From Anammoximicrobium sp964409865 (GTDB lineage: Bacteria; Planctomycetota; Planctomycetia; Pirellulales; Pirellulaceae), in assembly GCA_964409865.1 (NCBI GenBank), contig CAYPGE010000005.1, forward strand, positions 1 to 64,000: DNA of 64,000 nt, in the 5' to 3' direction. The translations under genes were made by a program, and so were the position numbers. The notes beneath the pieces are model-generated. The model saw only the letters and a list, made by a program, of their open reading frames with translations. It did no database searches and had not been told where the DNA came from. Positions 9,179-16,659 of the stretch are shown piece after piece; position 1 is the first letter of the stretch; each line of letters starts with the position of its first letter.

Positions 9179-9574
9179 TTGTGGCACCGCAAGTACGTCG
9201 ACTGGACGGCGGGTCAGTTGATCGGCCGGCAGGAGGGAAGTGACCGCGAGGTCGACTTTGCCAAACAAGCAGCAGTCTACGGACTCTACGCCGCCAACAA
9301 CGAGTTGGTCTACGTTGGTCAAGCGGGCAGAGGTTGTCTCTACAATCGTCTTCGAAATCATGCTCTTGAAGACGATCTGTTCTGCCTCTGGAAGCGTTTT
9401 AGCTGGTTTGGCTTCTACTCGCCGGAGCAACTCGGCCGCAGTCAGGTCGAGGATATCGTTGTCACCAGACTGGCGCTCAAGGATGCTTTGGACGCTATCG
9501 AGTCGATCGCGATCTACCTGGCCCTGCCGCGATACAATCTTCGTCGGGAAACAGGCTTCCAGCATGTTGCGTAA
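9179..9574 (+). CDS. GIY-YIG nuclease-like protein with disrupted 5' end
   Basis: 131 aa if translation begins at TTG 9179. The motif 'YGLYAANNELVYVGQAG' fits the GIY-YIG half-motifs (GLY ... YVG), followed by 'LYNRLRNHA', where the Arg and His sit as in small GIY-YIG endonuclease domains; a late Glu in 'DAIESIAI' could be the metal ligand. The frame continues upstream to an ATG at 9146 with a good ribosome site, but codon 7 is TAG (MAGKFV-stop-CAGQLW). A single G-to-A change from TGG would explain this. So the gene is either a recent nonsense mutant, reinitiates at TTG 9179, or the base is an assembly error. It converges on the toxin-antitoxin operon that ends at 9706. Role unknown; such single-domain proteins occur in mobile or defence contexts. 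Confidence 0.65.
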   Translation: MWHRKYVDWTAGQLIGRQEGSDREVDFAKQAAVYGLYAANNELVYVGQAGRGCLYNRLRNHALEDDLFCLWKRFSWFGFYSPEQLGRSQVEDIVVTRLALKDALDAIESIAIYLALPRYNLRRETGFQHVA

Positions 9575-9705
9575 TATTACCAACTAGCCGAATACGAGGA
9601 ACAAAGCAGCTCGAAGAAGCACCGCCGCCGGACCAAGACCTGACTGCGACGTTCCAAGCCGGAACCAATTCGACGGTGTTGAGACGCCTTTCGGTCGTGG
9701 CCGCG

Positions 9706-10002
9706 TCAGGAAGCCGTTTGCTGAAGTCCCGCCGAAGCCGCGAGCCGTTCGAACTCGTCCGCCTCCGGGATGCCTTTTTCGTCCAGTTGGGCACGAAACA
9801 CGGCAGGGTGGTGGGGAGCGACGTGCTGGTTCGGCTCGTACGCGGGCAGCGCGAGCAGCGTGTCGCCCGTGTCGTGCTGAAAGGCGATGTGGTCTTCCGA
9901 GAGCACGATCAGCCTGAAGCCCAAATCCGACAAGAAGTCGCGAAAGGCCGCGAACCCAACGTAGGTCTTAGACCTTCTCTGGATTCGCTTGGCATTGGTC
10001 AC
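9706..10002 (-). CDS. Small HicA-like protein, last gene of a four-gene toxin-antitoxin-like operon
   Basis: 98 aa, starting at GTG 10002 that overlaps the TGA of the preceding ORF (GTGA). The sequence has the feel of a HicA-type double-stranded RNA-binding fold: 'FRDFLSDLGF', a His..Phe.His pattern in 'DHIAFQHDTGD', 'LLALPAYEP' and a C-terminal 'LDEKGI'. HicA toxins are RNA-cleaving and use one conserved His, but this match is by eye and the protein is longer than typical HicA (about 60-80 aa). It could instead be an unrelated accessory. The overlap with its neighbour strongly supports translation. Confidence 0.6.
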   Translation of the reverse strand: MTNAKRIQRRSKTYVGFAAFRDFLSDLGFRLIVLSEDHIAFQHDTGDTLLALPAYEPNQHVAPHHPAVFRAQLDEKGIPEADEFERLAASAGLQQTAS

Positions 10003-10202
10003 GGTGAAAACAAGGCTGGCGACGTCGGTTCGATGACGGGCTCAATGCGCCGAGAACCTTGCGGTGGCGCAAGGCCCTGGGCGCGCACCAGAACGACCGG
10101 CACGCCTTCTTCTTGCTGCTGGCGGTCGGCCAGCTCGCGGCTGTAGTGGTTGAAGTCGGGATCGCCCGCAATCTCGAAGTAGATGCGTGTCATCCATTTC
10201 AT
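9999..10202 (-). CDS. Small hypothetical protein (67 aa), third gene of TA-like operon
   Basis: Starts at ATG 10202 (a second ATG at 10193 is possible), 7 nt after the ParE-like toxin stop, and its stop overlaps the start of the 98-aa gene. N-terminus 'MTRIYFEIAGDPDFNHY', then a basic and Gln-rich middle ('RELADRQQQEE') and a Pro-rich tail. No family recognised. Its position between a toxin and a HicA-like protein and the two tight junctions argue for a real gene, perhaps an antitoxin or regulator for the downstream product. Confidence 0.5.
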   Translation of the reverse strand: MKWMTRIYFEIAGDPDFNHYSRELADRQQQEEGVPVVLVRAQGLAPPQGSRRIEPVIEPTSPALFSP

Positions 10203-10209
10203 CGCTCCA

Positions 10210-10539
10210 TCATGGTAGCTCGACTTCACCACGGCTGACACGGTCTTGCCCTGCTCCGCGCACGCGCAGCACGTGGACGACGCGACCACGGATGACGAAC
10301 AACGCCCGATACGTGCGTCCGCGGCGCGTCTTGAAAAGGACTTGCCGCAGCGGTTCGTCGAAGTGGTCGGCTTCGGGAGCGAGAGCGAGACCGCTGGCGT
10401 GTTCTTTGAGCCTTTCGAGTGCGCCGAGGAATGCCTGCCACCAACGCACGGCACCTTCTGGCGAACGTCGGCGCAGCCAAACGTAAATCCTGTCGGCGTC
10501 TCGCTCCGCCGGTTCGGAAACGGCCACTCGATAGGTCAT
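10210..10539 (-). CDS. ParE/RelE-family toxin
   Basis: 109 aa with ParE/RelE plasmid-stabilisation fold marks: N-terminal 'YRVAVSEPAERDADRIYVWL', helix-rich middle with WW pair, 'LRQVLFKTRRGRTYRALFVI' followed by a beta strand 'VVHVLRVRGAGQD'. RelE members cut mRNA at the ribosome and ParE members poison gyrase; which applies is not readable. Its ATG overlaps the stop of the upstream antitoxin by 4 nt (ATGA), the usual antitoxin-first arrangement. Such operons are normally autorepressed by the complex. Confidence 0.8.
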   Translation of the reverse strand: MTYRVAVSEPAERDADRIYVWLRRRSPEGAVRWWQAFLGALERLKEHASGLALAPEADHFDEPLRQVLFKTRRGRTYRALFVIRGRVVHVLRVRGAGQDRVSRGEVELP

Positions 10540-10772
10540 TCTTCGTCCGGGATGTTGTGGCGCCGCCGGAAGTCGTCAGCGAATTGGGCGAGAGGTTTTG
10601 TGCGTCCGGCTTCCACCGCTTCCAGTCCTTCGCGGACCGCTTTGATAGTCTCGATGCGATCCTGCCACATGGCGAGCACTTGATCGGGAGCCAAGTCTTC
10701 GCCACCCGTCACAATCTGCTCTCCGACAAACTCGTGGAAACTCTTCAAGTCGTCTCGTGTTTCGACTGCCAT
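10536..10772 (-). CDS. Antitoxin of ParE/RelE-type pair
   Basis: 78 aa, acidic and helical ('EFVGEQIVTGGEDLAPDQV', 'VREGLEAVEAGRTKPLAQF' and C-terminal 'DDFRRRHNIPDEE'). The 'IKAVREGLEAVEAGRTKPL' pattern with a following amphipathic tail is typical of small ParD-like antitoxins that precede ParE toxins. First gene of a four-gene minus-strand operon with spacings of -4, +7 and -4 nt. Confidence 0.75.
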   Translation of the reverse strand: MAVETRDDLKSFHEFVGEQIVTGGEDLAPDQVLAMWQDRIETIKAVREGLEAVEAGRTKPLAQFADDFRRRHNIPDEE

Positions 10773-11069
10773 GATTCGCGGTCTCCTCCGAAATCCACCC
10801 GTGGAAATCGTATCACAGCTCCGCGTGCCTGCCTAGCACCAAACGGGATATCGATGGTTCTTCGGGATCTTTATGAAATCACGGTCCGGCGGCAGGGCTC
10901 AGACGTACAGAATTCATAATTGGCCGAGTTTGGTGCTAGTGACGGCGACGGACTCGTGGCGGACTCGAACATGACGCTGGTGGGGCCGTCAACCGCCCTG
11001 ATCTGATGCGTGCGGACCTGCTCGCGCTGGACGGGGCGGCTTGTCGTTGCTATCAATGAACGTCAAACC
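10773..11069. other. Intergenic between divergent TA operon and glycosidase gene
   Basis: About 300 bp without a convincing gene. It must carry the promoters for the leftward TA operon and the rightward glycosidase. No operator palindrome could be picked out with confidence. Confidence 0.35.
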
Positions 11070-11082
11070 AGGAGGAACCGTC

Positions 11083-13935
11083 ATGTTGAACCGATGTGTT
11101 TTGATTGCGGCTGCGGTCTCGGGTTGTGTCGCGTCTTCCCTCGTTGCGAGAATCGCCATGTCCGCCGAGCCCGCGGCGGAGCCACGCGTTACGGAACACG
11201 CGGTGGTGCTTGAGAATGAGGTCTGCCGCTATGAGATCGGCACCGACGGGAAGAACCGGGCGTTGGTCAATCTGGCTGACAGGCAGGACTATGCCCAGTC
11301 GGGTGTCCCGTTCATGGTGGCTGGTCAAGGGCCGAAGACGTTTGCCGCGTCGAAGGTGGAGTTGAATGGCGACGTGCTGACGGTTTCCTTTGCCGACTGT
11401 CCGTGCCAGGTGACGGCCAAAGTCGAAATTCGGCCGCGGTACTTTACGCTGACCGTGACGGGCGTGTCAGGCGGCGAACTCGATTGGCTCCAGCTGTGCA
11501 ACCTGCGCGTGAAGATGAATGAGAACGCCGGGGCGCTGGTCAACGCGGCGTGGGACGGGCAGTTCGCGGCTTGCGTGCTGGCGTGCAACGACCGCACCGA
11601 CGGCGGCTCGCACGGCGTGCCCACGGCGCGGGCGTACCGCGAATTCGGCATCGTGGGGGCCAAGGTGGCGATCGTCGGCGTGCCGACCGGCGGACCGGAA
11701 CCGTCAAGCAAGCTGCTGGATGCGATCGAAATCGTCGAGTTGGAACAAGGGCTGCCGCACCCGACGATCAACGGGGTGTGGATCAAGCGGGCGCCGGAAC
11801 GGTTCGCTTCGTACTTGATGTGCGGCGGCGTCAACCAGCAGAACATCGATCAGGTGATCGAGTTCGCGCGGGGCGGATTCGGCTGTATCGAGATCTTCTG
11901 GGAACGGAGCACGCCCTCGTACGAGCCCAACCCGACCCTGTTCCCCGACGGACTGGCCGGGCTCAAGGCCGTGGCTGACAAGGTTCACGCCGCCGGGATG
12001 CAGCTCGGCATGCACGTGATGCAAGGCATGGTCGGGTGGGGATCCAAGGATGATCCCTACATCACGCCCAAGGCCGATCCGCGCTTGCTGCAGGACCGCC
12101 ACGCGACGCTGGCTGCTCCGCTGGATACCAGCAGCACCGAGATCGGCATCCGCGAGTCGACCGACGGGTGGCCGGAGAAGGGGGATCTGTACGTCGAAGG
12201 TGAAATCGTTCGGTACGAGAAACTCACCACGAACGGGTTCGCCCAGTGCCAGCGCGGTTTGCACAAAACGACGGTCGTCGCGCACGCCGAGGGCGCTGCG
12301 GTGGGGCATCTGGTCAACTGCTTTCCCATCTGGGGGCACACGGTCTACTGTCCGGACGTCAAGAGCACCATGATCGACGAGATCTGCGACCGCATTGCGC
12401 ACGTGTTCAACGAAGTGGGGGCCGACATGTCGTACTTCGACGGCGGCGAGGAGGTCGCTGTCCAGCCGCCGCATTGGCGCAACCAGGGGCGGATCGCGCT
12501 GGGCGTCCAATCGCGGCTCCGCAAGCCCGTGATCCTGGAAGGCAACGCGCTGTACACGCATCTGTCGTGGCATGTGATCTCGCGGGGCAGCCCCAGTTAC
12601 GACCCGATCTACTTCGGCCGCCGCGCCTACACGCTGCGGTTCAAAGGCCAGAACCCGGCCGGCTGGGCGCGGAACCTGTTGACGGGCGACGTGGGCTGGT
12701 TCGCGCCTCATACGCATTCCCTGGCGACCGACGCCGTCACGCCCGACGAAGTCGAACTGCTGTGCCTGAAAGCGTTGGGCGGCAAGTCCCCGATCTCCTT
12801 CAGCGTGAATGCCAACAACCTGTCGGCCAACAAGCGCATGCCGGAAATGCGGGAGATCATCCGCACCTGCGACGAGTTGAAACGCCGCAACTATTTCACC
12901 GAGGCGGTGTGCGCGGAACTCCGCCGGCCGCTGGCCGAGCACACGCTCCAGCGGGCGGCGGACGGAGGCTGGAACCTGCGGCCGCTGCAGTTCGGACCGC
13001 CGCGCGTGGTCGATGCCGCTCGTGCTGAATGCTGCGAGTGGACCTGCGCAAACCCGTACGAGGAGCAAACGCCCTGGCTTCGCATCCGCGCCCGGACGGC
13101 CCTGGCGCCTCATGGGTCGAAAGGCAATCTGGTCCTGGCCGATCCGGCGGCCGGCATTCCGTTCCAGCCGGCCGCGTCGTCGGCGGCGGAACTGGTTCAA
13201 ACCCTCGAACCCTCGGCCGAAAAGTCGCCTGACGGAGGCAACGCGTTCTGTTACCGAGCGGAAAACCGGGCGCCGTCTCCGTCGGCATGGTGCCAGGCGA
13301 CGCTGACATTTACTCAGCCGCTGAACCTGACCAAACATCGGCGCTTGGGGCTGTGGATTCGCGCCGAGGGACAGGGCGGCATCCTGAACGTGCAGTTGGC
13401 CGGCACCGACGCTCGGCGCGATCACTACATCCCGCTGGCCGATCGCGGCTGGACCTACATCGTGCTCGACCCGCCCGAGGACGATCGGTTCTTCGACTAC
13501 GCGTGGCCGTATTCGTTCACCGATCTGATGTATACGTGCTGGAACGTGTACAACGGTGTCAAGCAATGCCATTTGTACTTCAACGGCTTGCCGCCGGGGG
13601 CGAAGGCCGCTTGCTGGATCGGGCGGATCGAGGCGCTCGAAGAACGGCCCCTGCCGCTCGTTTCGCCGACATTGGAGACGGGCGGCCAGAAACTGGTTTT
13701 CCCGGTGTCGCTGCAGCCCGACGAGTACCTGGAAGGCGACTGGTCCGGCGGCGTGCGCCACTTCGACCCCAACGGCGCCGTGCTGGGGCAGGTCACTCCG
13801 CAAGGCGCGCTACGGCTGGCAGCGGGCGAAAACCGTGTGCGGTTCTCCAGCACTATCGCCGACACCGCTTCGTCCCGGGCCGAAGTCACGTTGTCCGTGC
13901 GCGGGCAACCGCTGGCCAATACCGCCATGCCGTAG
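11083..13935 (+). CDS. Secreted TIM-barrel glycoside hydrolase-like protein, family unassigned
   Basis: 950 aa from ATG 11083, preceded by AGGAGG at about 11070; an upstream in-frame start lacks a ribosome site. Signal peptide about 1-30. N-terminal beta-sandwich (about 35-210), then a barrel core with 'GGFGCIEIFWERSTPSYEP' and 'VGADMSYFDGGEE' (an Asp at a strand end, like the nucleophile region of clan GH-D enzymes). Between them sits a small inserted beta module ('LYVEGEIVRYEKL', 'QCQRGLHKT', 'AHAEGAAVGHL') like those in which sugar-like loops decorate tail proteins. The C-terminal third resembles a carbohydrate-binding beta-sandwich. Probable exported glycan hydrolase; no exact family is claimed. 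It starts a + strand run of sugar genes. Confidence 0.65.
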   Translation: MLNRCVLIAAAVSGCVASSLVARIAMSAEPAAEPRVTEHAVVLENEVCRYEIGTDGKNRALVNLADRQDYAQSGVPFMVAGQGPKTFAASKVELNGDVLTVSFADCPCQVTAKVEIRPRYFTLTVTGVSGGELDWLQLCNLRVKMNENAGALVNAAWDGQFAACVLACNDRTDGGSHGVPTARAYREFGIVGAKVAIVGVPTGGPEPSSKLLDAIEIVELEQGLPHPTINGVWIKRAPERFASYLMCGGVNQQNIDQVIEFARGGFGCIEIFWERSTPSYEPNPTLFPDGLAGLKAVADKVHAAGMQLGMHVMQGMVGWGSKDDPYITPKADPRLLQDRHATLAAPLDTSSTEIGIRESTDGWPEKGDLYVEGEIVRYEKLTTNGFAQCQRGLHKTTVVAHAEGAAVGHLVNCFPIWGHTVYCPDVKSTMIDEICDRIAHVFNEVGADMSYFDGGEEVAVQPPHWRNQGRIALGVQSRLRKPVILEGNALYTHLSWHVISRGSPSYDPIYFGRRAYTLRFKGQNPAGWARNLLTGDVGWFAPHTHSLATDAVTPDEVELLCLKALGGKSPISFSVNANNLSANKRMPEMREIIRTCDELKRRNYFTEAVCAELRRPLAEHTLQRAADGGWNLRPLQFGPPRVVDAARAECCEWTCANPYEEQTPWLRIRARTALAPHGSKGNLVLADPAAGIPFQPAASSAAELVQTLEPSAEKSPDGGNAFCYRAENRAPSPSAWCQATLTFTQPLNLTKHRRLGLWIRAEGQGGILNVQLAGTDARRDHYIPLADRGWTYIVLDPPEDDRFFDYAWPYSFTDLMYTCWNVYNGVKQCHLYFNGLPPGAKAACWIGRIEALEERPLPLVSPTLETGGQKLVFPVSLQPDEYLEGDWSGGVRHFDPNGAVLGQVTPQGALRLAAGENRVRFSSTIADTASSRAEVTLSVRGQPLANTAMP

Positions 13936-14085
13936 TTGCCGTTACCGTTCCGACCCGTTATGCTAATACGGCCCTGCGCGGCGTCTTTGCCGCAGCCGTG
14001 GCTCCGGGCGGACAGTTGGTCTGGAGTGTCGCCAAGCCAGCACGGACAAACCAAGAATTCTCTCTTACCCTGGAGGACCGCCGTC

Positions 14086-15453
14086 ATGACGCAGATTCAT
14101 CGCCGTCAGTTCCTGGCTCAATCCCGCGACGCGGGTCTGGGCATGGCTGCCACTTGGACGATCCTGAACAACGCCGCCTCGGCGCGGGGCGCCCCGGCCG
14201 CGGACAAAGTCGTGCTGGGGTTGATCGGCGCCGGCGGGCGAGGCAGCAATCTGACGAACGACTTTGCCGCCCGCGGCGACGTCCACTTCGCTTGCATCGC
14301 CGATGCCGACGCCAATCGTCACGCGGCGTTGTGCAAAGGGTTAGCCGACAAGCAAGGCGGCGCAGCGCCGAAGGGCGTGCAGGACTACCGTGAACTGCTG
14401 GACGACAAGTCAATCGACGCCGTGATCGTGGCCACGCCCGACCATTGGCACGCCCTGGCAACGATCAACGCCTGCCAGGCCGGCAAGGACGTGTACGTGG
14501 AAAAGCCACCCAGCCACAACGCCTGGGAAGGCCGCAAGATGGTCGAAGCGGCGCGGAAGTACAACCGCGTCGTGCAGGTGGGCACGCAGAACCGCAGCGC
14601 CGAATACAACATGGCGGCCCGCAAGTACCTCGCCGACGGCAAGCTGGGCAAGGTGCATTTCGCCCGCATCTACAATCAGAAGGGCTGGAACAACTTCCCC
14701 ATGCAGCCCGACAGCGAGCCGCCCGCCGGTTTCGATTGGGACCGCTGGAACGGCCCGGCGCCGGAGGCCAAATACAACGCCACGTACCACCGGAATTGGC
14801 ACCACTTCTGGCGCTACTCCAGCGGCGACATCATCAACGACGGCATCCACCAGATCGACCTGGCCCGGTTTGTGCTCGGTGTGGACTATCCGAAAAGCGT
14901 GTATTCGACCGGCGCGCGGTACGAACCGGGCGCCGCCGAATCGCCCGACACGCAGGTGGCTGTGTACGACTTTGACGACATGACCGTGACCTTCGAATTG
15001 ACGCTGTACACGCCCCACATCTTGAAAATCTCGCCGATCATCCGCCAAGCGCCGGACAAGTACCCGTACTGGCCGCAGTGCGCAACGCGGATCGAGATCT
15101 ACGGCAGCGACGGCCTGATGTGCCTGGGCCGGCACGGCGGCGGCTGGCAAGTGTTCGGGCGGCCCGGCCTGCAGGAAGGCGTCGTCAAGGACCAGCAGAA
15201 AGGGCTGTTCCCCGACCCGGAGCACAAGGAGAACTTCCTCCAGTGCATCCGCTCGCGCGAGCGCCCGAACGCCGACATCGAAGAAGGTCACCGCAGCGTG
15301 CTGTGGGCGCACTACGCGACCATCAGCTACCGGCTGGGCGGCCAGAAGCTGGTCATCGACCGCCAGACGGAGAAAATCGTCGGCAACGAAGACGCCATGA
15401 AGTTCTTCAAGCGGGAGTACCGCAAGCCGTACGTGATCGAGGAGCAAATCTGA
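14086..15453 (+). CDS. Gfo/Idh/MocA family oxidoreductase with Tat-type signal
   Basis: 455 aa from ATG 14086 (TGGAGGA about 9 nt upstream; an earlier in-frame start has no ribosome site). N-terminus 'HRRQFLAQS' fits a twin-arginine signal, as is common for planctomycete members of this family. Rossmann domain 'VVLGLIGAGGRGSNL', the family's 'VIVATPDHWHALATI', and 'AGKDVYVEKPPSHN' with the catalytic Lys of the E-K-P motif. The C-terminal domain follows with 'SGDIINDGIHQIDLAR'. Known role: NAD(P)-dependent oxidation or reduction of sugars, inositols or related glycosides, here probably in the periplasm. It ends 2 nt before the zinc alcohol dehydrogenase, so the two are co-transcribed. Confidence 0.9.
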   Translation: MTQIHRRQFLAQSRDAGLGMAATWTILNNAASARGAPAADKVVLGLIGAGGRGSNLTNDFAARGDVHFACIADADANRHAALCKGLADKQGGAAPKGVQDYRELLDDKSIDAVIVATPDHWHALATINACQAGKDVYVEKPPSHNAWEGRKMVEAARKYNRVVQVGTQNRSAEYNMAARKYLADGKLGKVHFARIYNQKGWNNFPMQPDSEPPAGFDWDRWNGPAPEAKYNATYHRNWHHFWRYSSGDIINDGIHQIDLARFVLGVDYPKSVYSTGARYEPGAAESPDTQVAVYDFDDMTVTFELTLYTPHILKISPIIRQAPDKYPYWPQCATRIEIYGSDGLMCLGRHGGGWQVFGRPGLQEGVVKDQQKGLFPDPEHKENFLQCIRSRERPNADIEEGHRSVLWAHYATISYRLGGQKLVIDRQTEKIVGNEDAMKFFKREYRKPYVIEEQI

Positions 15454-15455
15454 CC

Positions 15456-16496
15456 ATGCAAGCCGTGGTCTATCACGCTCCAGGCGACATCCGGGTGGAG
15501 GACCTGCCGACGCCGGTCTGCGGTGCGGACGAGTTGCTGGTCCAGGTGGACGCCTGCGCCGTCTGCGGCACGGACTGGAAGAGCTTCAGGCACGGCAACC
15601 CGCGGATCAAGGCGCCGCTGACGATGGGCCACGAGTTCACCGGCATCGTCGTCCAGGTGGGCCGCGACGCCGTGGGAGGCTTTGCCGTCGGCGAGCGGAT
15701 CGTGATGGCCACCAGCATTTCCTGCGGCAGTTGCTTCTACTGCCGCCGGCGGTGGCCGAATTTGTGCGTCGATCTGGCCCCGATGGGCTTTTCGTTCGCG
15801 GGAGGAATGGCGGAGTACGTCGTGATTCCGTCGCTGGCGTTGCGCAACGGCCACGTGATCAAGACGCCGCACGATTTGCCGCCGGAGCACGCCGCGTTGT
15901 CCGAACCGGTCAGCTGTGCCGTGAATTCGCTGCAGCAGTGCGACCTGCAACCGGGCGAGACGGTACTGGTGCTGGGCGCCGGACCGCTGGGGCTGATGAA
16001 CGCCTGCGTAGCCCGCAGTTTCGGTGCGGGCAAGATCATTTTGTCCGAAGTGAACGAGGCGCGGTTGGCACAAGCCGAGTCGTTCGGCTGCGACGTGCTG
16101 GTCAATCCGGCCAAAGAGGACTTGGCGGCCCGCGTCATGGCCGAGACGGGCGGATTGGGAGCGGACGTGGCCATCGTCGCCGCGCCGGCCGCCGCGCCGC
16201 AGGAACAAGCAGTACACCTGGTGCGCAAACGCGGCACGGTCGTCCTGTTCGCATCGCTGCCCAAAGGGGCCAGCAACCTGACGATCGACAGCCGCCCGAT
16301 CCACTACGGCGAACTGCGAGTGGTCGGAACGAGCGATTCCGCGCCGTGGCACGTGGAGAAGGCCGTCTCGCTGTTGGCCGCAGGAACCGTGCCCGGGCCG
16401 AAACTGGCAACTCACGTCCTGCCGCTAGGCCAATTCCACGAAGCGTTAGCTCTAATGGAAAGCGGCCAAGCCCTGCGCGTCGTACTGCGGCCGTAA
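15456..16496 (+). CDS. Zinc-dependent alcohol/sorbitol dehydrogenase family protein
   Basis: 346 aa from ATG 15456, 2 nt after the Gfo/Idh/MocA gene with GGAG at about 15441. The zinc-type MDR fold is clear: catalytic zinc ligand Cys37 in 'CAVCGTDW', 'GHEF' with His59/Glu60, structural zinc Cys90, Cys93, Cys96 and Cys104 ('SCGSCFYCRRRWPNLC'), and the NAD-binding 'VLVLGAGPLGLMNA'. Closest in layout to sorbitol/threonine dehydrogenase-like enzymes. Likely an intracellular NAD-dependent polyol or sugar-alcohol oxidation step paired with the preceding oxidoreductase. It has no signal peptide. Confidence 0.9.
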   Translation: MQAVVYHAPGDIRVEDLPTPVCGADELLVQVDACAVCGTDWKSFRHGNPRIKAPLTMGHEFTGIVVQVGRDAVGGFAVGERIVMATSISCGSCFYCRRRWPNLCVDLAPMGFSFAGGMAEYVVIPSLALRNGHVIKTPHDLPPEHAALSEPVSCAVNSLQQCDLQPGETVLVLGAGPLGLMNACVARSFGAGKIILSEVNEARLAQAESFGCDVLVNPAKEDLAARVMAETGGLGADVAIVAAPAAAPQEQAVHLVRKRGTVVLFASLPKGASNLTIDSRPIHYGELRVVGTSDSAPWHVEKAVSLLAAGTVPGPKLATHVLPLGQFHEALALMESGQALRVVLRP

Positions 16497-16595
16497 CTCG
16501 GATCCGTGGTCAGACGCACAGAATTCAGTTTGCGCGGGGAAAGTGTCGTCACCGTGACTGGACGATATCGCCCAGGCGGGGAACGAAATCGAGTA

Positions 16596-16616
16596 GCACG
16601 GCTCTCCGAGCCGTGC
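16596..16616 (+). other. Short hairpin upstream of clan GH-D gene
   Basis: GCACGGCT and AGCCGTGC form an 8-bp stem with a 5-nt loop, in the 163-bp gap after the dehydrogenase. It lacks a T-run. Its arm sequence resembles the ends of the dispersed GCACGGC repeats at 18.9-20.7 kb and may be a remnant of that family. Confidence 0.4.
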
Positions 16617-16659
16617 AGCCGACTTTGACTGAGAACATGGCGCCACTGGGGAGGAAGAC

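Noticed and set aside
10895..16525. Shared short text TCAGACG(T/C)ACAGAATTCA at about 10898 and 16509
   Set aside because: Only 18 nt with one mismatch and no further extension; too short to call a repeat.
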